From: Marinicella sediminis
Lineage (GTDB): Bacteria > Pseudomonadota > Gammaproteobacteria > Xanthomonadales > Marinicellaceae
Direction of reading: 5' to 3'
NCBI RefSeq assembly: GCF_002000055.1
Contig: NZ_MVBD01000001.1
Coordinates: forward strand, 248,001-312,000
DNA length: 64,000 nucleotides
How positions within the stretch are numbered: position 1 is the stretch's first letter; each line of letters begins with the position of its first letter. The notes below the pieces were generated by a model, which worked only from the letters and a program-made list of their open reading frames with translations, was not told the DNA's origin and ran no database searches. Shown one piece after another: positions 55,081-62,994 of the stretch. The position numbers and the translations under genes were made by a program.

Positions 55081-57504
55081 ATGAAAAAACAAGCACTGGC
55101 AGCAGCAGTTGCCACCATTTTATCCATTTCAGCAACACCACAGATTCACGCCCAGTCGTCCGATGAAGTTGAAGATCTGGGTAACATTGTTTCAGTGGGG
55201 ACACGCGTGTCCGGGCGGACCATCACCGAGACAGCGGCACCGGTAGACATCATCACCAGTGAGGAAATCACCAACAGCGGCGCCACTGAAGTGGGGAAAA
55301 TTCTACAGTTACTGGCCCCGTCATTTAATTTTTCATCGACCACCATCAGTGATGGCACCGACATCATTCGCCCGGCCACCCTCAGGGGTCTGGGTCCTGA
55401 TCAGGTGTTGGTCCTGGTTAACGGCAAACGTCGCCATCAACAGGCATTGGTGAATGTACAACAAACCATTGCCAGGGGATCTGCAGGTACCGACATCAAT
55501 GCCATTCCGGTAACCGCCATTGATCGCATTGAAATTCTGCGTGATGGTGCAGCGGCACAATACGGTTCGGATGCCATTTCCGGGGTGATCAACATCATCC
55601 TCAAGCAACAAACCAACCTGACCAGCATAAGCTTACAGGCTGGCCAGCATTATGAAGGTGATGGTGAAGTATTGATGGGTGGTCTGAACACCGGATTCGA
55701 TCTCGGAGAAGATGGTTTCATCAATTTGTCACTGGAATACCGGGACCGAGGTGAAACCAACCGGGCAGGAGTAGACTCTCTGCGGGTTGATCCGCCGAGG
55801 GTTACCCAGCGAATTGGCGATGCCGATTCAGAGAATGTTTACTTATGGTTCAATGGTGAAGTGCCGGTAGGCAGCGCTGAATTGTATTTTTTTGGAGGTG
55901 GGTCTGACCGTGAAGGTAATTCATCAGGCTTTTTCCGATCCGCTGGCGATGACCGCACCTCACCAGCCTTGTATCCCGATGGGTTTTTACCCACCCTGAT
56001 TACCAATGTCAATGACCGATCATTGAATGTGGGTCTACGCAGTGACTTTAATGATCGCTGGAGTTGGGACTTGAATGCCGGTCTGGGTCACAACCGATTC
56101 ACCTTCCGGACCGCCAATTCCTGGAATGTGTCATTCGGCCCTGGTTCTCCCACTGGTGCCCAGGACGGCACCCTGAAATATGATCAACGTACCTTGAATT
56201 TCGATGTTCGGGGATCCTATGACACATCCTGGGGGTCGCCGGTTTATGCATCTTACGGTCTTGAATACAGAGATGAAAATTATGAAATCGTTCGCGGAGA
56301 CCTGGTGTCGTATGCTTACGGTCCCAACAATGACCCCAGCTTGGTGATCCTCAATCAGAATGGTGGCATAGCCGCGGCGGGGATCCAGGGTTTTCCTGGA
56401 TTCACTCCCGCCACAGAAGTGGATGATGGGCGTGATTCGATAGGTGTGTATGCCGATTTTGAAAGCAACCTGACGGATAACTTCATGATGGGCCTGGCGT
56501 TGAGGGCTGAGGACTATTCAGATTTTGGCAACAGTTTCACCGGTAAATTATCTGGATTGCTCACCGTCAGTGATCGGGTTTCCCTCAGGGGTACGGTGTC
56601 CACTGGCTTCAGGGCACCCAGTGTGCAACAGGCATTTTATTCACAGGTTTCTACCAACCTGAATGCCGACGGAGTGTTGACCGAAACCATTACCGCCAGA
56701 CAAGGCAGTGATGTGGCCCGGGCTTTTGGCGTTCCTGATCTTGAAGAGGAGACCTCGGTCAATGCGAGCCTGGGGCTGGTTTTTGAGGTCAATGACCAGT
56801 TCACCCTGACGGCTGATCTGTATCGCATTGATATCGATGACCGCATCGTATTCTCTACCAGTATCAACCCCGAAGCCGGCAGTGAAAACTGTTTTGATGC
56901 CGCGGTGTGCCCCATTGCAGTGCTGCTCAGACCCCTGAATGTCGGACAAGCACAATTCTTTACCAATGCCATCGATACCGAGACCACCGGTCTGGATATT
57001 GTGGGTACCTTCAACACCGAGTTTGATAACGGATCGTTACTGAATGTGGTGGGTGCACTGCATTTCAATGACACCGATGTTTCAACCGTGCGTTCTTCCA
57101 GCAGTGTGCTTGAGCCAGGTCAGATTTTTGATGAAACCCAAAGAGTTCTGATTGAAGAAGGGCAACCAGGTGAGTCTGCGTTGTTGAGTTTTACCCATGA
57201 TTACAACAACTGGTCAACCAACCTGAGGTTCAATTATTTTGGTTCTGTGGCAGGGCAGGGTTTTACCGGTATTCGTCAGGAATGGGGTGGTAAATGGCTG
57301 ACAGATTTGTCAGTGAGCTATGCCTTCAATGAGCAAGTTAAGCTGACTGTCGGTGGTACCAATATCTTTGATGAATACCCTGACAAATGGGATGAGGCAG
57401 ACGGTTTTCCATTCCCTCAGTTGGGTTTTGTGTATGGTTGGGAGACCTTGCCATTTGGCATCAATGGTGGCTTTTACTTTGCTAAGTTGAACGTCGACTT
57501 CTGA
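55081..57504 (+). CDS. TonB-dependent outer membrane receptor
   Basis: 807 residues. A signal peptide ends near IHAQ (residue 25). The plug (about 50-170) begins with a TonB-box-like IVSVGTR and includes RPATLRGLGPDQVLVLVNG and IEILRDGAAAQYGSDAISGVINI, the standard plug signatures. The rest is a 22-strand barrel ending in the aromatic FAKLNVDF. Substrate is unknown; absence of a Fur-like site gives no support for iron, and many marine receptors take up peptides or glycans. It is monocistronic with a strong hairpin after it. Confidence 0.94.
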   Translation: MKKQALAAAVATILSISATPQIHAQSSDEVEDLGNIVSVGTRVSGRTITETAAPVDIITSEEITNSGATEVGKILQLLAPSFNFSSTTISDGTDIIRPATLRGLGPDQVLVLVNGKRRHQQALVNVQQTIARGSAGTDINAIPVTAIDRIEILRDGAAAQYGSDAISGVINIILKQQTNLTSISLQAGQHYEGDGEVLMGGLNTGFDLGEDGFINLSLEYRDRGETNRAGVDSLRVDPPRVTQRIGDADSENVYLWFNGEVPVGSAELYFFGGGSDREGNSSGFFRSAGDDRTSPALYPDGFLPTLITNVNDRSLNVGLRSDFNDRWSWDLNAGLGHNRFTFRTANSWNVSFGPGSPTGAQDGTLKYDQRTLNFDVRGSYDTSWGSPVYASYGLEYRDENYEIVRGDLVSYAYGPNNDPSLVILNQNGGIAAAGIQGFPGFTPATEVDDGRDSIGVYADFESNLTDNFMMGLALRAEDYSDFGNSFTGKLSGLLTVSDRVSLRGTVSTGFRAPSVQQAFYSQVSTNLNADGVLTETITARQGSDVARAFGVPDLEEETSVNASLGLVFEVNDQFTLTADLYRIDIDDRIVFSTSINPEAGSENCFDAAVCPIAVLLRPLNVGQAQFFTNAIDTETTGLDIVGTFNTEFDNGSLLNVVGALHFNDTDVSTVRSSSSVLEPGQIFDETQRVLIEEGQPGESALLSFTHDYNNWSTNLRFNYFGSVAGQGFTGIRQEWGGKWLTDLSVSYAFNEQVKLTVGGTNIFDEYPDKWDEADGFPFPQLGFVYGWETLPFGINGGFYFAKLNVDF

Positions 57505-57519
57505 TGTACTGATGATGCT

Positions 57520-57547
57520 GTGGTGCCAGTCAACAGGCTGGCACCAC
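57520..57547 (+). terminator. Hairpin after the TonB receptor gene
   Basis: Perfect 10-bp inverted repeat (GTGGTGCCAG and its complement) around an 8-nt loop, 16 bp after the stop. No T-run follows. It resembles the hairpins at 5118 and 18278. Confidence 0.6.
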
Positions 57548-57609
57548 TTGCCTTCTGATGGGTTTGAGCATAGGTGCTATACTGTTCATAAGAGACACAG
57601 TGGCCGTTT

Positions 57610-58152
57610 ATGAGCACCAAAAATCAACCAGTCGTCAAACCCAATCACGATGTCATTCAGACATTGCGTACCGCACATCAAAACCAAACACAATTGAATT
57701 TGATGGCTGATCAAAAGGCCAACATACTGATCGGCACACTGGTTTTGGTGTGTTCTGTGGTCATGACGCGTTTTCTGTCCTTAACAGATACCAACAGCAG
57801 CGAGCTGCTGCCCTTGATGGTGTTCATGGTTCTGCAATTGATTCCGTTGGTGCTGACTGTGATGGTGCTGATTCCCAAAAATGTGATCAACCGGCCATCG
57901 ACAAGCATCAATGAGATCAGCAATCCGTTGTTTTTTGGTTTGTTTACCCAATTTTCAGAAACTGAATTTCTGGAGTATCTTAAACGGGTTTTGACCAGTA
58001 ATGAAGCCGCCAGAGATCTGCTGATGAAGGACATCTACCAGTTGGGACAGGTGCTCAGGCGAAAATACCGACTGTTGCGTCTGGCCTATCTGTTTGCCAT
58101 GTCGGGCGTGGTGATTCCGGTGCTATTGGCGGTGGTGCTTTTTTGGCTTTAA
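57610..58152 (+). CDS. PycTM-like membrane protein (Pycsar effector family, DUF5706-like)
   Basis: 180 residues. An N-terminal helix with the family pattern LRTAHQNQTQLNLMADQKAN leads into two membrane helices (about 41-58 and 66-90), then a soluble part with NPLFFGLFTQFSETEFLEYL and a C-terminal DIYQLGQVLRRKYRLLRLAYLF followed by a third membrane helix. This order matches stand-alone proteins annotated as Pycsar system effectors, which depolarise the membrane after sensing cyclic CMP or UMP. No pyrimidine cyclase is next to it, so a defence role is not shown. It is likely monocistronic. Confidence 0.72.
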   Translation: MSTKNQPVVKPNHDVIQTLRTAHQNQTQLNLMADQKANILIGTLVLVCSVVMTRFLSLTDTNSSELLPLMVFMVLQLIPLVLTVMVLIPKNVINRPSTSINEISNPLFFGLFTQFSETEFLEYLKRVLTSNEAARDLLMKDIYQLGQVLRRKYRLLRLAYLFAMSGVVIPVLLAVVLFWL

Positions 58153-58225
58153 CACAATTGATTCAGTCTGAATCCTTGGGCTCATCCTGCTGTGTACCCA
58201 AACCAAGCATATTCCATTGGAATGA

Positions 58226-58237
58226 CCCCCCCCCCCC
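58226..58237. repeat. C12 homopolymer tract
   Basis: Twelve consecutive cytosines in the 228-bp gap between the PycTM-like gene and the metal permease, about 144 bp before the permease start and roughly 115 bp upstream of its -10. Homopolymers of this length change by slippage and can switch gene expression; no coding frame crosses it on the plus strand. Confidence 0.9.
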
Positions 58238-58352
58238 TGCATTGATTGCATGGTGTGGATTGGCGGGTTGGTTTGATTTTGCTGATCTGAAAGCCGATCA
58301 TCTGTGATCTGCGTGATCGGCCTATTGTCCGGTTAAGTTGAGATAAAAGGCG

Positions 58353-58358
58353 TATAAT
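58353..58358 (+). promoter_or_regulatory. -10 element of the permease gene
   Basis: A perfect TATAAT 22 bp before the permease ATG. No convincing -35 at standard spacing, which would suit an activator-dependent promoter. Confidence 0.4.
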
Positions 58359-58380
58359 GAACAGGTCGACATAAAACACA

Positions 58381-59451
58381 ATGATGAATGAAATGATTCA
58401 ATATTTGAGTGCTGTATGGGAGCTGTCTCTGGAAGCAGCACCCTGGTTGCTGTTGGGCCTGATCATTGGCGGGTTATTTAAAAGCTTGGTGCCACAGGCG
58501 TTTTTACAACGCCATTTGACCCGACCTGGTATGTCATCAGTCATCAAAGCAGCGGTGCTTGGTATGCCCTTACCGTTGTGCTCCTGTGGCGTGATACCCG
58601 CAGCAATGGGCCTCAGGCAAGCCGGGGCCTCCAAGCCAGCCACCAGTTCATTTTTGGTGGCCACGCCCGAAACCGGAGTTGATTCCATCAGTGTAACCTA
58701 TGCCATGATGGGCCCGGTGATGGCAATCATCCGTCCTGTAGCGGCTTTGATATCAGCCATTGTAACGGGACTTCTGGTGTTGTTGTTTGGAGATGACCAG
58801 ACACAAACGGTGGCCAGTCGATCTGACAACAATTGTTGTGCTGCAGATGAGAAACCGAATGACATTAAACCAGCACAGTCATGGTTTGAGAAGGCCCGGT
58901 CCGGAGTCTGGTATGCCCTGACTGATTTATATCAAAGCATATTGAAGTGGTTGATTGTCGGCATCTTACTGGCCGCATTGATCGAGGCCTTCGTGCCTCA
59001 TGACTGGTTGATTCAGTGGGGTGACAGTTGGGTGGTGATGATCCTGATGTTGTTCGTAGGCATTCCCATGTACGTGTGTGCCACTGGCTCAACCCCAATT
59101 GCGGCGAGCTTTCTGATGGCGGGTATCTCTCCAGGTGCTGTGTTGGTGTTTTTGCTGGCCGGGCCGGCTACCAATATGGCAACTTTGGGGGTGATCAGGG
59201 ATCACATGGGATCTCGTACCATGTGGTTGTATCTGGCCGGCATCATCAGCTGCGCTCTGCTACTCGGACTGTTGGTTAATGTCTTTTTCAGTGGCACACA
59301 AATCTCCATTTCAACCGAACATGCTCACAACATTTTGCCGGGGTGGGTTGAAGTGCTGAGTGTGCTTGTTTTGCTGTTGCTGGCACTGCTGCCGTTTTGG
59401 CCAAGCAAGCAACCGACCACCACAGGTTGTTGTGGCAGTAAGGAAAGTTGA
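58381..59451 (+). CDS. SO_0444-type permease, probable metal efflux protein
   Basis: 356 residues with about eight membrane helices in two related halves. The first half carries LPLCSCGVIPAAMGLRQAGASKPATSSFLVATPETG with a CxC pair (near 62-64), and the second half GIPMYVCATGSTPIAASFLMAG is its diverged repeat. A central loop holds NNCCAADEK and the tail ends in CCGSKES, so cysteine pairs flank the membrane part. The family (PF03773) includes Cu/Zn efflux proteins. The metal is inferred. No ArsR-type repressor sits beside it. The next gene begins 1 bp after its stop. Confidence 0.86.
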   Translation: MMNEMIQYLSAVWELSLEAAPWLLLGLIIGGLFKSLVPQAFLQRHLTRPGMSSVIKAAVLGMPLPLCSCGVIPAAMGLRQAGASKPATSSFLVATPETGVDSISVTYAMMGPVMAIIRPVAALISAIVTGLLVLLFGDDQTQTVASRSDNNCCAADEKPNDIKPAQSWFEKARSGVWYALTDLYQSILKWLIVGILLAALIEAFVPHDWLIQWGDSWVVMILMLFVGIPMYVCATGSTPIAASFLMAGISPGAVLVFLLAGPATNMATLGVIRDHMGSRTMWLYLAGIISCALLLGLLVNVFFSGTQISISTEHAHNILPGWVEVLSVLVLLLLALLPFWPSKQPTTTGCCGSKES

Positions 59452-59452
59452 G

Positions 59453-59911
59453 ATGAAGCAAACCATTGTCATGATTTTGTTGTTGTTGATCAGTGCCTGT
59501 CACCGCGGACAAAAAACAGCGCCAACCCATCCCGCGATCATCGTGATGCAACAACACCTGCAGGCCGTCAGTGAACGAAACCTTGAGGTCCTCAAACTGA
59601 CACTTGCTCCGACAGGTCAAATGCAATTGATCTTGCCCCAGTCTGAGATCATCGGAGGCACGGATGCATTTCTGGCTTATCACAAAAACTGGTTTGCCAT
59701 ACCTGACTGGACTTTTGAAACCCATATTTTGAACACCTTGGTCAAGCGGGATATGGCAATGGCTGTGGTTGAGGTAATTTATCGGGAACCTGAGCGTGAC
59801 GGAAAGCCATATGTCAACCGCATGATTGTGAGTTATGTATTGCAACGCGTTGAAGGCCAGTGGTATGTGATCAAAGATCACGCCAGCTCCATTGAGAAGT
59901 CAACCGATTAA
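59453..59911 (+). CDS. Predicted lipoprotein with NTF2/SnoaL-like domain
   Basis: 152 residues. The start at 59453 has AAGGA and produces a lipoprotein signal (MKQTIVMILLLLISAC, lipobox ISAC, Cys16). The mature part, AIIVMQQHLQAVSERNLEVL then TLVKRDMAMAVVEVIYREP and RMIVSYVLQRVEGQWYVIKD, fits DUF4440/SnoaL-like folds, often of unknown role. It starts 1 bp after the permease stop, so the two may be co-translated and it could bind a metal or metabolite for the permease. A longer frame reading through the permease end is unlikely. Confidence 0.78.
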   Translation: MKQTIVMILLLLISACHRGQKTAPTHPAIIVMQQHLQAVSERNLEVLKLTLAPTGQMQLILPQSEIIGGTDAFLAYHKNWFAIPDWTFETHILNTLVKRDMAMAVVEVIYREPERDGKPYVNRMIVSYVLQRVEGQWYVIKDHASSIEKSTD

Positions 59912-59989
59912 ACCCACTGAGTGACTTGCTGAAATGGCCAGTGTCTGTGACTGTTCAACTGTTCAATGAATGATAGAATACGAAAACCC

Positions 59990-61756
59990 ATGAACAATGT
60001 AAAACCACCTTGGAAGTTGATCTTGTTGACAGGCATGTTGTGCCTTTCAATGGCATTCGCACAACCCGGTTTGAGTGAATTGGATGAACAGATTGAACAA
60101 TGTCAGTCGCTTGAAGATGATCATCCCGAGCGAGCCATATCTTTGGCTGAGCAATGGTTAAATACCATCAGTCAGATCAGTGACCCGGTGAGTTATGGTC
60201 GATTCTTGTCTTGTCAGGGTTGGGCCTATGCTGTTCTGGAGCAGGGAGACATGGCCAAAGCTGTGGCCTATCAGCTGGAACGATTATCTGCTCGGCTCAA
60301 TGATTCCAAAGCCAGTGTAAACCTGTTGCGGCGCGCAGGCAGCATTTTTCACCGCACCGGAAATCGCATAGGCGCTGCTGATAACTATCAGGCGGCTCTG
60401 GAAAAAGCCCATCAATTATCCCTGAATGATGAAAAAATTCCATTGTTGGTCAACCTGGGCGTGCTTAATTCAGAAATCAGAGAGCATGACAGCGCCATCG
60501 GACACTATTATGCAGCACTCAGGCTAATGGACCAACTGGATGATTTCAGGTACCACGCACCGGTGCTTTTTAATTTGGCTGTTACCCTCAGTGGACAAAA
60601 GCGATTTAAGGAAGCCCTGGAGATTTATCATCAGGCAGAAGCTCTGATCACCGAACAATGGCCCCAACAACGGATTGGGCAGGTGTATATGGGTCTGGCA
60701 ACTGCATATGGCGCCCTGGGTCAGCTCACTCAGGCTGGTGAATACATCAGTAAAACCCATGACACCTTGCCGGTGGACAACCAACAAACGGTTTTTGCGT
60801 ATACCGTGAAGGTGTTTCAGGCATTGGTCAGTTCCAGACAGGGGGTTACAGATGGACTGAGTGAATTGGCAGATGAAGCTGCTGCTTTTTACCTCAGACC
60901 AGAAAATGAAGCGGCGCTGACCACAGCCGACAGTCCGCTGAATACTTTGTCTGACCTTTACGAAAGCCTGAATATGCCCCAGCAGGCACTGGATGTCAGT
61001 AAAGTGGCTCAACGCCTGGAAAAACGTTTTCAGGACAGCTTCAATAAGCGCGTGATGGCTCAAATGCAGGCCCGACTGAGGGACATTGAACAACAAAATG
61101 AATTGGCAGAATTAAAAACCCGTAATACCCAGACTGAAATGGCGTTGGCTGAATCGGCTCATAAAAGGTCTTTGATTCTGTTGCTGGCCATCGCCTTGGG
61201 TTTGGTGCTGGTGGTGTCCTGGTTGTGGCACCTGCGCAGCAAGCGACAGCTGGTTCGTCAATCCATGCTTGATACTTTGACCCGAATGTCTAACCGCCGG
61301 GGCATGATGTCCTGGCTCAAAATCCAGCACATGCCCAAAGAACCTCAAAAAAGAATGTTGTGGTTGATTGACATTGATCATTTCAAAACCATCAATGACG
61401 AATACGGTCATGAAGCTGGTGACACCACCCTGGTTCAGGTGGCCAACTGCCTGGCCGGTTTGCTCAACGATCAACGTTTTCTGGCCCGTTGGGCGGGTGA
61501 AGAGTTTTTGCTGGTCACTCAGGACATCAGTCGATCTGATGCTGGCGGTTTTGCAGATCTCCTGCTTGAACAGGTGTCAGCCATGCAGGTGCGTCATGGG
61601 TTGCAGCGGTTCAATGTAACGGTGTCAGTTGGGGTGAGTATCATCAAAGATGACAGTATGGTGATGTGGAACCGGGCTCTGTCTCAGGCAGACAAAGCCT
61701 TGTTTGTGGCCAAGGACCGTGGCAAAAATTGCATGTCAATGGCCACTGATTTCTGA
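59990..61756 (+). CDS. Periplasmic TPR-sensor diguanylate cyclase
   Basis: 588 residues from the ATG at 59990, which best fits a signal peptide (MNNVKPPWKLILLTGMLCLS, cleaved near AFA). An ATG at 59966 adds eight residues. TPR-like helical repeats fill about 30-350 and lie outside the membrane; a coiled coil leads to a membrane helix (about 395-415), then a cytoplasmic GGDEF domain whose signature is AGEEF (502-506) instead of GGEEF. Active cyclases with this change are known. It should make cyclic di-GMP. The TPR part would sense an unknown partner. Confidence 0.88.
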   Translation: MNNVKPPWKLILLTGMLCLSMAFAQPGLSELDEQIEQCQSLEDDHPERAISLAEQWLNTISQISDPVSYGRFLSCQGWAYAVLEQGDMAKAVAYQLERLSARLNDSKASVNLLRRAGSIFHRTGNRIGAADNYQAALEKAHQLSLNDEKIPLLVNLGVLNSEIREHDSAIGHYYAALRLMDQLDDFRYHAPVLFNLAVTLSGQKRFKEALEIYHQAEALITEQWPQQRIGQVYMGLATAYGALGQLTQAGEYISKTHDTLPVDNQQTVFAYTVKVFQALVSSRQGVTDGLSELADEAAAFYLRPENEAALTTADSPLNTLSDLYESLNMPQQALDVSKVAQRLEKRFQDSFNKRVMAQMQARLRDIEQQNELAELKTRNTQTEMALAESAHKRSLILLLAIALGLVLVVSWLWHLRSKRQLVRQSMLDTLTRMSNRRGMMSWLKIQHMPKEPQKRMLWLIDIDHFKTINDEYGHEAGDTTLVQVANCLAGLLNDQRFLARWAGEEFLLVTQDISRSDAGGFADLLLEQVSAMQVRHGLQRFNVTVSVGVSIIKDDSMVMWNRALSQADKALFVAKDRGKNCMSMATDF

Positions 61757-61776
61757 ATCATGACAGCCAGCACATC

Positions 61777-62994
61777 ATGACACAAAGCAGAGAAGACCTC
61801 AGAACCAATCCTCTGGAGCTGATAATCTTGTTGGCCATGTTTACCTCCATTGGTGCACTGACCATTGATTTGCAGTTACCGGCCATGCCTGATATTCTGC
61901 GTTCATTCGGATTCACAGAAGGCAATCAACAACAGTGGATCATCACTGCTTACATGGTGGGTTTTGCACTGGCACAAATCATCTACGGGCCCTTGTCAGA
62001 TACCCTGGGCCGTAAACCCATTTTACTGCTTGGTTTATTGATTTATGTTCTGGCATCTGTGTTGTGTATTGTGGCTGATTCTTACCTGGGATTTTTATTG
62101 GCCCGGGCCCTGCAGGGTGTCGGTGCTGCGGCTGCCCGCATCATGGTAAATGCCATCACGCGAGATGTTTTTTCTGGAAATGAAATGGCTCGGGTAACCT
62201 CGCTGGTGATGATGATTTTCATCATGGTTCCTGTGCTGGCTCCATCTCTGGGTTCATTGATCATATGGCTGGGAGGCTGGCGTGACATTCTGTATGTGTA
62301 TGTGGGATTTGGATTGCTGGCAATGTGCTGGAGCTGGTGGCGCTTGCCGGAAACCCTGGCTGACCGGCACCGAAAACCGTTCAGTCTGGCTCAATTGAAA
62401 CTCACATTTGGTGCCGTCATAAGGCAGCCGGTGTCCATGGCTTTTGCAGCGGTCAGTGGTATCATCTTCAGTGGGTTTATGGCTTATCTGAACAGCGCCG
62501 AACAATTGTTTGCCAGCTTGTATCAGGTCAAAGAACACTTCCCGTTAATTTTTGGTGTGGTGGCTTTGTTTTTTGGTGTGGCGGCATTTCTCAATGCCAG
62601 GGTGGTGATGCGCTTTGGCGCCATGGCCATCACCAGAGTGGCCTTGTCGGTGATGGTGATGTGTAATTTTCTGGTTGTCCTTGTTGCGTGGTATTTTCAG
62701 GGCTTACCACCGCTGTGGTTGTTTTTGAGCAGCCTGGTACTGATCAATATTTGTATCGGCTTGATTTATGGGAATGTGATGGCCATTGCCATGTATCCCT
62801 TGAGTGAACATGCCGGTATGGGGGCCTCGGTGATTGGTATGGTTTCTGCCTTACTGGCATCCTTGCTGGGGGTATTGATTTCTCAACAATTGGAGCAAAC
62901 CATCATGCCCATATTGCTTGGATTTTTACTCACGTCGCTGGCTGCCTGGCTGTTGGTTCACCGGTTCAGAGATCGTGTGACGATGGCTGAATAA
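61777..62994 (+). CDS. Bcr/CflA family drug efflux transporter (MFS)
   Basis: 405 residues, twelve membrane helices. DLQLPAMPDI (helix 1), the loop 2-3 motif GPLSDTLGRKPILL and RALQGVGAAAARIMVNAI match the Bcr/CflA branch of DHA1 exporters. It would export drugs such as bicyclomycin or sulphonamides, or a natural metabolite; the substrate is unknown. The start lies 20 bp after the cyclase stop. Its stop abuts the stop of the convergent EAL gene. Confidence 0.92.
   Translation: MTQSREDLRTNPLELIILLAMFTSIGALTIDLQLPAMPDILRSFGFTEGNQQQWIITAYMVGFALAQIIYGPLSDTLGRKPILLLGLLIYVLASVLCIVADSYLGFLLARALQGVGAAAARIMVNAITRDVFSGNEMARVTSLVMMIFIMVPVLAPSLGSLIIWLGGWRDILYVYVGFGLLAMCWSWWRLPETLADRHRKPFSLAQLKLTFGAVIRQPVSMAFAAVSGIIFSGFMAYLNSAEQLFASLYQVKEHFPLIFGVVALFFGVAAFLNARVVMRFGAMAITRVALSVMVMCNFLVVLVAWYFQGLPPLWLFLSSLVLINICIGLIYGNVMAIAMYPLSEHAGMGASVIGMVSALLASLLGVLISQQLEQTIMPILLGFLLTSLAAWLLVHRFRDRVTMAE

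Noticed and set aside
58182-58379. 65-residue minus-strand frame that crosses the C12 tract
   Set aside because: Tempting as a phase-variable gene, but it has no ribosome binding site, no recognisable protein and overlaps the permease promoter.
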